From contig DATHAO010000035.1 in NCBI GenBank assembly GCA_035296625.1, positions 1-35,580 of the forward strand: a DNA stretch of 35,580 nucleotides, in the 5' to 3' direction. The notes beneath the pieces are model-generated. The model worked only from the letters and a program-made list of their open reading frames with translations. It searched no databases and was not told where the DNA came from. Origin of the DNA: DATCLS01 sp035296625. Lineage in GTDB: Bacteria; Actinomycetota; Acidimicrobiia; Acidimicrobiales; VFJN01. This document shows, piece after piece, positions 7,984 to 15,108 of this stretch (position 1 is its first letter; every line of letters begins with the position of its first letter). A program made the position numbers and the translations under genes.

Positions 7984-9651
7984 ATGGCTCGGGTCCTCGG
8001 CATCAACGCGGTGTTCCACGATCCGGCGGCCGCCCTCGTCGTCGACGGCGAGACGATCGCCGCCGCCGAGGAGGAGCGGTTCAGCCGGCGCAAGCACGGC
8101 AAGGAGGCCGTCCCGTTCTCGGCTTGGGAGCTGCCGGGCGCGGCCGCCCGGTTCTGCCTCGACCAGGGCGGGATCGGCGTCGAGGAGATCGACGCGGTGA
8201 CGTACTCATACGACCCGGCGCTGGCGCCGCCCCTCGGTGAGGACGTGACCGCCGACCAGTTCGAGGGCTTGCGGACGCTGTATGCCGAGCGGGCGCCGCG
8301 CTTCCTCGCGACGCTGCTGCCCGGCCTCGAGCCGGACCGGTTCCGCTTCGTGCCCCACCACGTAGCCCACGCCGGCTCGGCGCACCTCGCCAGCCCGTAC
8401 CCGGACTCGGCCGTGCTCGTGCTCGACGGGCGGGGCGAGCGCACCTCCCACCTCGGCGGCCACGCCCGGTCCGGCGATCTCGAGGTGCTGGCCAGCCAGG
8501 CATTGCCCCACTCGCTCGGCCTGCTCTACGAGGAGCTGACCGAGCACCTCGGCTTCCGTCGGTCGAGCGACGAGTACAAGGTCATGGCCCTGGCCAGCTA
8601 CGGCGACCGCGAGCGGTTCGCCGGCGTGCTGCGCGACGCGGTCACGACCGACGGCGAGGGCGGGTTCCGGGTGGCGCCCCTCGACCTGGCGGCGCTGGCG
8701 GCCCCGCGGGCGCCCGGCAAGCCGATGGAGACCGACCACGCCGACCTGGCCGCAGCGGTCCAGATGCGCCTCGAGGAGGTCATCATCGACCTGGCCACGT
8801 GGCTGCACCGCAAGACTGGCGAGCGCGTCATCACGATGGCCGGCGGCGTGGCGCTCAACTGCGTGGCCAACGCCCGGCTGGCGGCCGAGGGCCCGTTCGA
8901 CCACGTGTGGGTGCAGCCGGCGGCCGGCGACGCCGGCACCGCTCTCGGCGGGGCGATGGCCGTGGCACACGAGCTGGGCGACGAGGTGGCGCCGCTGCGC
9001 GGTGCCGACCTCGGCTCCGGGTGGAGCGACGACGAGCTCGAGGAGGTGCTGCGCGCCGCCGGCCTGCCCTACGAGCGGCCCCGCGACCTGGCCGACGCCG
9101 TGGCCCGGCGCCTCGCGGCCGGCGACGTCGTCGGCTGGTTCGAGGGCCGCAGCGAGTACGGCCCCCGGGCGCTCGGCCACCGCAGCCTGCTCGTCGACCC
9201 CCGCGATGCGGGCAACCTGCAGCGCATGAACGACATCAAGGGCCGCGAGTCGTTCCGGCCCGTGGCGCCGATGGTGGCCCTCGACCAAGCGGCCGACATC
9301 TTCGAGGGCGTCATCCCCAGCCCCTACATGCTGTTCGTACACCGGGTGCGCCCCGAGTGGCGCGGCCGCATCGCCGCCGCCGTGCACGTCGACGGCACCG
9401 CCCGGGCCCAGACGATCGACCGCACCCAGGAGCCGGTGATGGCCCGCGTCATCGACGCGTTCGCGGCGTTCACCGGCGTGCCGGTGCTGATCAACACGAG
9501 CTTCAACACCGTCGGCCGGCCCATCGTCGACCACCCCCGCGAGGCGCTGGAGTGCTTCGGGGCCGGCCCGATCGGCACGCTCGTCCTCGGGCCGTTCGTC
9601 GTGCGCCGAGGTGGTTTGGCGACGGCGGGGAGCGGGCATGGCGAGGCCTGA
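7984..9651 (+). CDS. NodU/CmcH-family carbamoyltransferase
   Basis: 555 residues, close to the family size (~550-600). It moves a carbamoyl group from carbamoyl phosphate, through carbamoyl-adenylate, to a hydroxyl on a sugar or natural product. The N-terminal Kae1-like ASKHA domain shows LGINAVFHDPAAALV, EEERFSRRKHGK, the metal-binding HHVAHAGSA and MAGGVALNCVANARL. The C-terminal domain shows GRSEYGPRALGHRSLL and PVLINTSFNTVGRPIV. ATG 7984 matches the usual N-terminus; GTG 7951 in the same frame is less likely. In family terms the acceptor may be a sugar made by the neighbouring glycosyltransferase genes. Carbamoylation of a heptose is an attractive but untested guess. Confidence 0.93.
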   Translation: MARVLGINAVFHDPAAALVVDGETIAAAEEERFSRRKHGKEAVPFSAWELPGAAARFCLDQGGIGVEEIDAVTYSYDPALAPPLGEDVTADQFEGLRTLYAERAPRFLATLLPGLEPDRFRFVPHHVAHAGSAHLASPYPDSAVLVLDGRGERTSHLGGHARSGDLEVLASQALPHSLGLLYEELTEHLGFRRSSDEYKVMALASYGDRERFAGVLRDAVTTDGEGGFRVAPLDLAALAAPRAPGKPMETDHADLAAAVQMRLEEVIIDLATWLHRKTGERVITMAGGVALNCVANARLAAEGPFDHVWVQPAAGDAGTALGGAMAVAHELGDEVAPLRGADLGSGWSDDELEEVLRAAGLPYERPRDLADAVARRLAAGDVVGWFEGRSEYGPRALGHRSLLVDPRDAGNLQRMNDIKGRESFRPVAPMVALDQAADIFEGVIPSPYMLFVHRVRPEWRGRIAAAVHVDGTARAQTIDRTQEPVMARVIDAFAAFTGVPVLINTSFNTVGRPIVDHPREALECFGAGPIGTLVLGPFVVRRGGLATAGSGHGEA

Positions 9652-9709
9652 CGTACCAGGTGTCGTGCGGCGCGTGGGACGCCGGGCACGAGGGAGTGTG
9701 GGGGAATTG

Positions 9710-10051
9710 ATGGCACTGACTCGGAGGCTCCGCCGTCGGAGGGTGGAGGCCGGTGCACCCGGCGCGGCCCACGACCAACGGCGGCTGGGGGGCCGCTACG
9801 GGTCCGACGACGGCGCCCGGGGCGCCGACGCGCACGCCGTCCGCCCCGCCGGTCTCGACCCGGTGCCGCCCCGGCGGCCCGCCATGCCCGGCGACCCGCT
9901 GCAGGGGCGCACCCCGCTCCCGCACCGGCGCTCGCCGGCTCCCTCCCCGTCGACGTCGGTCGCGGCCGGCGGGCTCGATGGCGAGGGCGACCTCGAGGAC
10001 CTGGCGGCGATGATGGATTACCTGCGCCGCGACGACACCTCGGGGGCCTGA
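9710..10051 (+). CDS. Small hypothetical protein
   Basis: 113 residues from ATG 9710, preceded by a weak GGGGGAA site. It starts with a strongly basic stretch (MALTRRLRRRRVEAG), runs through a Pro/Arg/Ala low-complexity middle, and ends in an acidic amphipathic stretch (GDLEDLAAMMDYLRRD). No family recognised. It lies 58 bases after the carbamoyltransferase on the same strand and is followed by a strong hairpin at 10060-10093, consistent with being the last gene of that unit. Low complexity means it could be a chance frame. Confidence 0.45.
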   Translation: MALTRRLRRRRVEAGAPGAAHDQRRLGGRYGSDDGARGADAHAVRPAGLDPVPPRRPAMPGDPLQGRTPLPHRRSPAPSPSTSVAAGGLDGEGDLEDLAAMMDYLRRDDTSGA

Positions 10052-10059
10052 CGGCGGCC

Positions 10060-10093
10060 GCCGCCCCGGCCCCCCGAGCCGGGCCGGGGCGGC
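10060..10093 (+). terminator. Strong GC hairpin after the carbamoyltransferase unit
   Basis: Exact 13-bp arms (10060-10072 and 10081-10093) with an 8-base loop, starting 9 bases after the stop at 10051. No U-tract, as is common for high-GC actinobacterial terminators. Confidence 0.7.
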
Positions 10094-10112
10094 GCCGACC
10101 GGGCGCCGGCCC

Positions 10113-10305
10113 GGTTCGCGGGTCACGCGGGCCGGGCGAGCCCGTCCGCTGGTCCCCGGTAAGGCCGGCCGGACGAGCGCGTCCAGCCGGGTCCGCGGTC
10201 AGGCCCGCCGGGCGAGCGCGTCGCGCGGGCTTCGCGGGTCACGCGGGCCGGGCGAGCCCGTCCCGCTGGTTCGCGGTCACGCCGGCCGGCCGACTGCGTC
10301 CCGCC
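10113..10305. repeat. Five imperfect tandem copies of a 38-39 bp unit
   Basis: Units begin at about 10113, 10151, 10190, 10229 and 10268. Each begins GG-TTCGCGGTCA-like, followed by GCCGGGCGAGC and GCGTCC-like segments. Units 1 and 4 are almost identical. The period of 39 is 13 codons. The leftward LLM oxidoreductase gene ends inside unit 4, so the repeat forms its last codons and 3' flank. Confidence 0.75.
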
Positions 10306-11354
10306 GGTCGGTCGTCGGCGGGACCCAGGCGGGTGGCCTCGGCCACGAGCTCGTAGCTGCGGCACCGGTCCCCGTGGCCGTGCACCATCGTGGTGATCAT
10401 CAGCTCGTCGGCGTCCGTGCGCTCGACCAGCTGCGCCAGAGCGGCGCGCACCGTGTCGGGGGAGCCCACGATGTGCGAGGCGGTCCAGGTGCGGATGCCG
10501 TGGCGCTCGGCGGGCGTGAAGCGGTACTCGGCCGCCTCCTCGGGGGTGGGGTATCGGCTCGGACGGCCCTGGCGCAGCCGCAGGAAGGCCAGGGCGCCCG
10601 GGCCCGCCAACCACCGGGCGCGCTCGTCTGTCTCGGCGCACACCACGTTGACGCCGAGCATGGCGTACGGCTCGGCGAGGTCGGCCGAGGGCCGGAAACG
10701 CGCCCGGTATGCGGCCAGGGCCGGCTCGGTGTTGGCGGCGGCGAAGTGGTGGGCGAACGAGAAGGGCAGGCCGAGCAGCCCCGCCACCTGGGCGCTGTAG
10801 TCGCTCGACCCGAGCAGCCAGAGCGCCGGCCGGTCGCCCCGGCCGGGCACGGCGGTGATGCCGCGGTAGGGATGGCCCTCGGGGAACTCGCCGTCGAAGA
10901 AGCCGAGCAGGTCCGAGAGCTGCTCGGGGAAGTCGTCGGCGCCCAGTGCCTCGGCCGACCGGCGCAGCGCCATGGCCGTGATGCCGTCGGTGCCGGGCGC
11001 CCGGCCGATGCCGAGGTCGATGCGGCCGGGGTGTAGCGCCTCCAGCATGCCGAACTGCTCGGCCACGACGAGCGGCGCGTGGTTCGGCAGCATCACGCCG
11101 CCGGAGCCGAGCCGGATCGTCTCGGAGGCCTGGCCGAGGTGCGCCAGGAGCACGGCCGGCGACGAGCTGGCGATGCCCGGCATGTTGTGGTGCTCAGCCA
11201 CCCAGTAGCGGTGGTAGCCCAGCCGCTCGGCGCGGCCTACGAGGTCCGTCGAGTTGCGCAGCGCCTCCGCCGGCGACGAGCCCTCGCCGACCACGGCCAG
11301 GTCGAGCACGGACAGGCGGACGGGGAAGGAGCTCACCGATGGGGGAACGCCCAC
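10239..11354 (-). CDS. LLM-class flavin-dependent oxidoreductase (luciferase-like)
   Basis: 371 residues of the bacterial-luciferase-like superfamily, close to the alkane-monooxygenase-like subgroup. Visible: RLSVLDLAVVGEGSS at the N-terminus, RYWVAEHHNMPGIASSSPAV, IRLGSGGVMLPNHAPLVVAEQ, RIDLGIGRAPGTD, and LWLLGSSDYSAQVAG. It probably uses FMN or F420; substrate unknown. GTG 11354 is the longest start; GTG 11336 gives the more usual N-terminus. The extreme C-terminus (RPAGVTANQRDGLARPA) is encoded by the 39-bp tandem repeat and is unlikely to be part of the fold. Divergent from the peroxiredoxin gene with 79 bp between, which hints at a shared redox role. Confidence 0.9.
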   Translation of the reverse strand: MGVPPSVSSFPVRLSVLDLAVVGEGSSPAEALRNSTDLVGRAERLGYHRYWVAEHHNMPGIASSSPAVLLAHLGQASETIRLGSGGVMLPNHAPLVVAEQFGMLEALHPGRIDLGIGRAPGTDGITAMALRRSAEALGADDFPEQLSDLLGFFDGEFPEGHPYRGITAVPGRGDRPALWLLGSSDYSAQVAGLLGLPFSFAHHFAAANTEPALAAYRARFRPSADLAEPYAMLGVNVVCAETDERARWLAGPGALAFLRLRQGRPSRYPTPEEAAEYRFTPAERHGIRTWTASHIVGSPDTVRAALAQLVERTDADELMITTMVHGHGDRCRSYELVAEATRLGPADDRPAGRSRPAGVTANQRDGLARPA

Positions 11355-11433
11355 CGCTCCGCTCGTGTTCCCCGGAACGGGCTGGCAAGATCCCCGGGTT
11401 CGCTACGGCGCCCAGGCCGTCCAAGGAGGACCG

Positions 11434-11916
11434 ATGACGATCTCAGTAGGCGAGACCATCCCCGACGTCACGCTGATGACGCCCACCGCAGACGGGCCCC
11501 AGCCGGTGCAGAGCACTGACGTGCTCGGCTCGGGACGGGTGGTGCTCTTCGCGGTGCCCGGCGCGTTCACGCCGACGTGCTCGGACCATCACCTGCCCGG
11601 CTTCGTACTGCGCGCCAAGGACATCAAGGACAGGGGGGTCGACACCGTCGCCTGCGTCGCGGTCAACGACGCGTTCGTGATGGGCGCCTGGGGCGCCACC
11701 CAGGGTGTCGACGGCAACGTGATGATGCTGGCCGACGGCAACGGCGACTTCACCCGGGCCGTCGGCCTCGAGATGGACGGCAGCGGCTTCGGCCTCGGCA
11801 CCCGTTCGCAGCGCTATGCGGCGGTGATCGACGACGGCGTGCTCACCCAGCTCTTCGTCGAGCCCGGGCCCGGTCTCAACGTCAGCTCCGCCGACGACAT
11901 CCTGGCCGTCCTGTAG
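11434..11916 (+). CDS. Peroxiredoxin of the Prx5/PrxII type
   Basis: 160-residue thiol peroxidase that reduces H2O2 and alkyl hydroperoxides. The active-site loop is VPGAFTPTCSDHHLPG with peroxidatic Cys49. A second Cys at 74 (VACVAVNDAFVMGAW) is 25 residues later, the same spacing as the Cys pair of plant PrxII, so an intramolecular disulfide is plausible. The C-terminal LFVEPG matches the family. ATG 11434 follows AAGGAGGA at good spacing. A bidirectional hairpin follows its stop. Confidence 0.95.
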   Translation: MTISVGETIPDVTLMTPTADGPQPVQSTDVLGSGRVVLFAVPGAFTPTCSDHHLPGFVLRAKDIKDRGVDTVACVAVNDAFVMGAWGATQGVDGNVMMLADGNGDFTRAVGLEMDGSGFGLGTRSQRYAAVIDDGVLTQLFVEPGPGLNVSSADDILAVL

Positions 11917-11924
11917 CGGGCGAC

Positions 11925-11954
11925 GGGCGGGCGGCATGGGGAAGCCGCCCGCCC
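11925..11954. terminator. Bidirectional hairpin between peroxiredoxin and diiron oxygenase genes
   Basis: Perfect 11-bp arms GGGCGGGCGGC / GCCGCCCGCCC with an 8-base loop, in the 44-bp gap between convergent genes. Confidence 0.7.
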
Positions 11955-11960
11955 GCCACG

Positions 11961-13058
11961 TCACGCCCGGTCGGCCGCCACCGCGTCGAGCTCGGCGTAC
12001 TCCTCGCTCGTGTCGGTCCAGTCCTCGAACTGGATGATCCCGATGTCGGTGAAGCCCTGGCGCAGCCACCCGTCACCGGCGTCGAGCAGGTCGAGCTTCT
12101 TGCAATTCGGCACGATCTTCGAGAACAGCATCTGCTGGAACATCTCGGCGCCCGGGTCCTCGTTGGCCTGCATGAACGCCACGATCTTCTTGGGATCGGC
12201 GCCGAGCTTCTCCCACACGTCCTGGGCGAAGAACCGGTTGCGCAGCAGCAGCGCGGCCTCGAACGCGAACTCCTGTCGGCTCCGGATCTCGTCCTGGGTG
12301 AGGCCGGCGTAGAACTCCTTGAGCGACAGCACGCCGAAGGCCACGTGGCGGGCCTCGTCGCTCATCACGTACCGGAGCAGCTTCTTGGGCAGCGGCTCGG
12401 TCGTCAGCATGTGCAGGAAGCCGAAGGCGGCGAGCGCCAGGCCCTCGACCATGATCTGCATGCCGAGATAGGTGATGTCCCACCGGCCGTCGGTGATGAT
12501 GTCGTTGAGCAGGCCGCCCAGTTGTGGGTTGATCGGGTAGGCGCCGCCCAGCTTCTCCTCGATGTAGCGGGCGAAGACCTCGACGTGGCGGGCCTCGTCC
12601 ATGACCTGGGTGGCGGCGTAGTACTTGGCGTCGATCCACGGGACCATCGATGTGATGAGCCCCGTGCACACGAGCGCCCCCTGCTCGCCGTGCAGGAACT
12701 GCGACATGGTCCAGGCCTGCATCTCGACGATGAACCGGTTCCACTCGGCCTCGCCCCAGTGCGCCACGGGCGACTCGTCCCCGCTCTGGAGCATCTGGAA
12801 GCGGCCGGCCGACGCCACCATCTCCGGCGCCATCCGCTCGAGATCCACCTCGGTGTCCCACGGCAGGTCGGTGGTTGCGTTCCATTGCGACGTCTTGGCC
12901 TTCTCGTACAGCTTCACGAGGGCCGGGCGGCTGCGGCGGTAGTCCCAGGTCATGAGCACGTCGCTGTGCAGGTCGATCGTGCGGACGATCTCGGCGTGGT
13001 CGGCCGGCTCCATCACGATCTTCTCGCTGTAGTCGCGCCGGGGATCGGTCGAGGTCAT
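11961..13058 (-). CDS. Ferritin-like diiron oxygenase (R2/AurF-like)
   Basis: 365 residues. All six expected diiron ligands can be placed: Glu125 (HGEQGALV), Glu155 and His158 (DEARHVEVF), Glu205 (MVEGLALAAF), Glu235 and His238 (SDEARHVAFG). This double E-x2-H pattern is that of ferritin-like carboxylate-bridged diiron oxidases/oxygenases; the substrate cannot be read from sequence. The ATG overlaps the stop of the TetR gene (ATGA) and lies 5 bases after AGGGAGA, so regulator and enzyme are co-translated. A lipid, aromatic amine or xenobiotic substrate sensed by the TetR protein is possible (inference). Confidence 0.88.
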   Translation of the reverse strand: MTSTDPRRDYSEKIVMEPADHAEIVRTIDLHSDVLMTWDYRRSRPALVKLYEKAKTSQWNATTDLPWDTEVDLERMAPEMVASAGRFQMLQSGDESPVAHWGEAEWNRFIVEMQAWTMSQFLHGEQGALVCTGLITSMVPWIDAKYYAATQVMDEARHVEVFARYIEEKLGGAYPINPQLGGLLNDIITDGRWDITYLGMQIMVEGLALAAFGFLHMLTTEPLPKKLLRYVMSDEARHVAFGVLSLKEFYAGLTQDEIRSRQEFAFEAALLLRNRFFAQDVWEKLGADPKKIVAFMQANEDPGAEMFQQMLFSKIVPNCKKLDLLDAGDGWLRQGFTDIGIIQFEDWTDTSEEYAELDAVAADRA

Positions 13059-13687
13059 GGCGTCTCCCTGGTGATCTCAGTGGTGCGGTCCGTCGGGGGA
13101 CCAGGGGTGCGGACGGCGTCGACAAGGCGGTCGACGACCGCCTCCCACTCGCCGGGGTCGATGTCGTCGAGGGCGAGGGAGCCCACGGCCAGGCCACCGA
13201 TGGCGAGCATCGTGCAGAGCCGGGCGACCGCCTCGGGCGACACCGTGGCATCGACCTGCCCGGCAGCACGGGCACGGCGCAAGGCGAGGGCGAAGAGCCG
13301 CTCGCGCTGGGCGATGCCGTGGCACAGAAGGCGGGCGACCTCGGCGTCACGGCGGCCGCCGGCCAGCGCCTCGAGCACGAGCGACTGCTCCGTGTCGTCG
13401 GTCTCGGTGAGACGCCGCCCGGCGAGGCGCAGGGCGCTGAGCAGGTCGATCGCCCCGCTCTCGTAGAGCCCGGCGAGCTCATCCGGGCTGTGGGTCCGCA
13501 CGGCCTCGGCGAGGAGTTCGGCCTTCGTGCCGTAGTGGGCGTAGATCGCGCCGGTGGTGAGGCCCGCCCGCCGGGCGATCTCGCCCACCCGGGCGCCGTC
13601 GTAGCCATGTTCGGCGAACACCTGGGCGGCGGCGGCGAGCAGCTTGGCCCGGGTCTCGGCCGGGGTGACCCCCAGCTTGCGTCCCAC
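13055..13687 (-). CDS. TetR-family transcriptional regulator
   Basis: 210 residues with an N-terminal TetR helix-turn-helix: AETRAKLLAAAAQVFAEHGY, then VGEIARRAGLTTGAIYAHYG and KAELLAEAV. The C-terminal ligand-binding part is Ala/Leu-rich and not diagnostic. GTG start 13687 encodes the expected short pre-HTH segment (MGRKLGVTPAET). A 16-base palindrome only 11 bases upstream (13698-13713) is a likely self-operator. Coupled by a 4-base overlap to the diiron oxygenase, so it probably represses both. Confidence 0.93.
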   Translation of the reverse strand: MGRKLGVTPAETRAKLLAAAAQVFAEHGYDGARVGEIARRAGLTTGAIYAHYGTKAELLAEAVRTHSPDELAGLYESGAIDLLSALRLAGRRLTETDDTEQSLVLEALAGGRRDAEVARLLCHGIAQRERLFALALRRARAAGQVDATVSPEAVARLCTMLAIGGLAVGSLALDDIDPGEWEAVVDRLVDAVRTPGPPTDRTTEITRETP

Positions 13688-13697
13688 CGGAACAAAG

Positions 13698-13713
13698 TAA
13701 CGACTATTCGTTA
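13698..13713. promoter_or_regulatory. Palindromic operator upstream of the TetR gene
   Basis: TAACGA-N4-TCGTTA, perfect 6-bp half sites with a 4-base centre, AT-rich against a very GC-rich background. Size and symmetry are as expected for a TetR dimer site; its position suggests autoregulation of the TetR-oxygenase unit. Confidence 0.7.
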
Positions 13714-13865
13714 GGCGGTCACGCGTTTCCTGCCCAGGGTGCCGAACGGCCGGGTCGACCCTCTTCCCGGACGGGCGGCGACCCGGCGGTCACGGGCCGG
13801 GGGCAGGCCGGCGTCGTCGGCGGCTCCGGGCCGGAGAGGGGGCTCCCCGGGCTCCTCCGTCCAGG

Positions 13866-14009
13866 TCAGGCCTGGTCGTGCCCTTCCTTGCGGATCTCTT
13901 CGACCTCGGCTTCGGCCTCCTTGCGCGCCTCCTCGACCCCGCGCAGCACCTTCTCGCGGTCGGTCGGGTCCGACGGCTCCTGGCCGCCTTCGTCGGTGGC
14001 GTCGCTCAT
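13866..14009 (-). CDS. 47-residue charged helical peptide
   Basis: ATG 14009 follows a purine-rich GGGAGAGGA site and encodes 47 residues ending at TGA 13866. The first ~17 residues are Gly/Asp/Pro-rich (MSDATDEGGQEPSDPTD). The remainder is a heptad-like, highly charged helix (EKVLRGVEEARKEAEAEVEE) ending KEGHDQA. No family recognised. A well-formed SigB/F-like promoter lies 43 bases upstream (14051-14079), nearly identical in its -35 region to that of the 133-residue membrane protein gene at 23.7 kb. This supports a real stress-induced peptide. Confidence 0.7.
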   Translation of the reverse strand: MSDATDEGGQEPSDPTDREKVLRGVEEARKEAEAEVEEIRKEGHDQA

Positions 14010-14050
14010 GGCGATCCTCTCCCTCGTGTCGTCGGGCAGGACGTGGCAGT

Positions 14051-14079
14051 CCTACCCGGACCACCGGTGCCGAGACACC
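14051..14079 (-). promoter_or_regulatory. SigB/F-like promoter of the 47-residue peptide gene
   Basis: Minus strand: GGTGTCTCGG, then GGGTAG with 15 bases between GTCT and GGGTAG. It matches the known Streptomyces SigB (GNNT-N14-16-GGGTAY) and mycobacterial SigF patterns and shares a 12-base block with the element at 23805-23814. Confidence 0.6.
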
Positions 14080-14133
14080 GCGCCAGCGGCGACGCCCGTC
14101 TCGACCGTCGCTGCTCGGGGAACGACTCAACCG

Positions 14134-15108
14134 ATGGCCACGATCGGGTACCACGCCTCCCACGAGCAGCACCCGCCGAGCCGCCTGCTGCGCGACGTCC
14201 GCCACGCCGAGTCCGCGGGGTTCGCCACGGTCTCGTCGTCAGACCACCTGTCGCCCTGGAGCTCGGCCCAAGGCGAGTCGGGTTTCGCCTGGTCGTGGCT
14301 CGGCGCCGCCATGAGCGCCACCGACGTGCCCTTCGGCGTCGTGAACGCCCCGGGCCAGCGTTACCACCCGGTGATCGTCGCCCAGGCCATCGCCACGCTC
14401 GGGGAGATGTTCCCGGGGCGCCTGACCGTGGCGATGGGCTCGGGCGAGGCGTCGAACGAGCACGTGACCGGCGACCGCTGGCCGGCCAAGTCCGAGCGCA
14501 ACGCCCGGCTCGGCGAGTGCGTCGCCGTGATCAGGGCGCTGCTCGCCGGCGATGAGGTGAGCCACGACGGTCACGTCCGGGTCGATCGGGCGAGGCTCTG
14601 GACGTTGCCGCCGGAGCCGGTGCCGCTCGTCGGGGCCGCCCTCAGCGAGGCCACGGCCCGCTGGTGCGGCTCGTGGGCCGAGGGCCTGCTGACCGTGCAC
14701 CGGCCGCCGGAGCAGCTGCGGCCCATCGTCGAGGCCTTCCGCGAGGGCGGCGGTGAGGGGAAGCCCGTGCGGGTGCAGGTCAAGGTGGCCTGGGACCCGG
14801 ACGAGGGGAAGGCGCTGGCCGGCGCCCACGCGCAGTGGCGCACGAACGTGTTCGACTCGACGCTCATGGCCGACCTCGAGCGGGTCGAGCAATTCGAGGT
14901 GGCGGCCACGCACGTGCGTCCCGACGACGTGCGGGCCAGCGTGCTCGTGTCCTCCGAACTGGGGCAGCACGCAGCCTGGCTGCACGAGACACTGGAGGTC
15001 GGGATCGACGACCTGGTCCTGCACCACGTGCCCGTCCCGCAGGAGGCGTTCATCGACGCCTTCGGCGAGCACGTCATCGGCCAGGTCACGAACGGAGGTG
15101 GGTCGTGA
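14134..15108 (+). CDS. LLM-class oxidoreductase, FGD-related
   Basis: 324 residues related to F420-dependent glucose-6-phosphate dehydrogenase. Typical segments: TIGYHASHEQHPPSRLLRD, HAESAGFATVSSSDHLSPW, MFPGRLTVAMGSGEASNEHV and the C-terminal VGIDDLVLHHVPVPQEAFI. It may belong to the FGD-like subgroup thought to use FMN rather than F420 (family knowledge, not tested). ATG 14134 gives the canonical short N-terminus. Its stop overlaps the GH13 gene start (GTGA), so the two are coupled, suggesting a sugar-related oxidation step. Confidence 0.9.
   Translation: MATIGYHASHEQHPPSRLLRDVRHAESAGFATVSSSDHLSPWSSAQGESGFAWSWLGAAMSATDVPFGVVNAPGQRYHPVIVAQAIATLGEMFPGRLTVAMGSGEASNEHVTGDRWPAKSERNARLGECVAVIRALLAGDEVSHDGHVRVDRARLWTLPPEPVPLVGAALSEATARWCGSWAEGLLTVHRPPEQLRPIVEAFREGGGEGKPVRVQVKVAWDPDEGKALAGAHAQWRTNVFDSTLMADLERVEQFEVAATHVRPDDVRASVLVSSELGQHAAWLHETLEVGIDDLVLHHVPVPQEAFIDAFGEHVIGQVTNGGGS

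Noticed and set aside
10113..10305. CRISPR array
   Set aside because: The repeat units are contiguous, with no unique spacers, and no cas genes are nearby.
10123..10641. Minus-strand open frame ending in the same RPA-stop as the LLM gene
   Set aside because: It is an out-of-frame reading of the LLM gene that reaches a repeat-encoded stop; the similar ending comes from the 39-bp repeat.
13714..13865. Possible coding extension between TetR promoter and the 47-residue gene
   Set aside because: The open frame there (13711-14205 minus) is Arg/Gly/Pro shadow sequence. I see no gene and no clean terminator.
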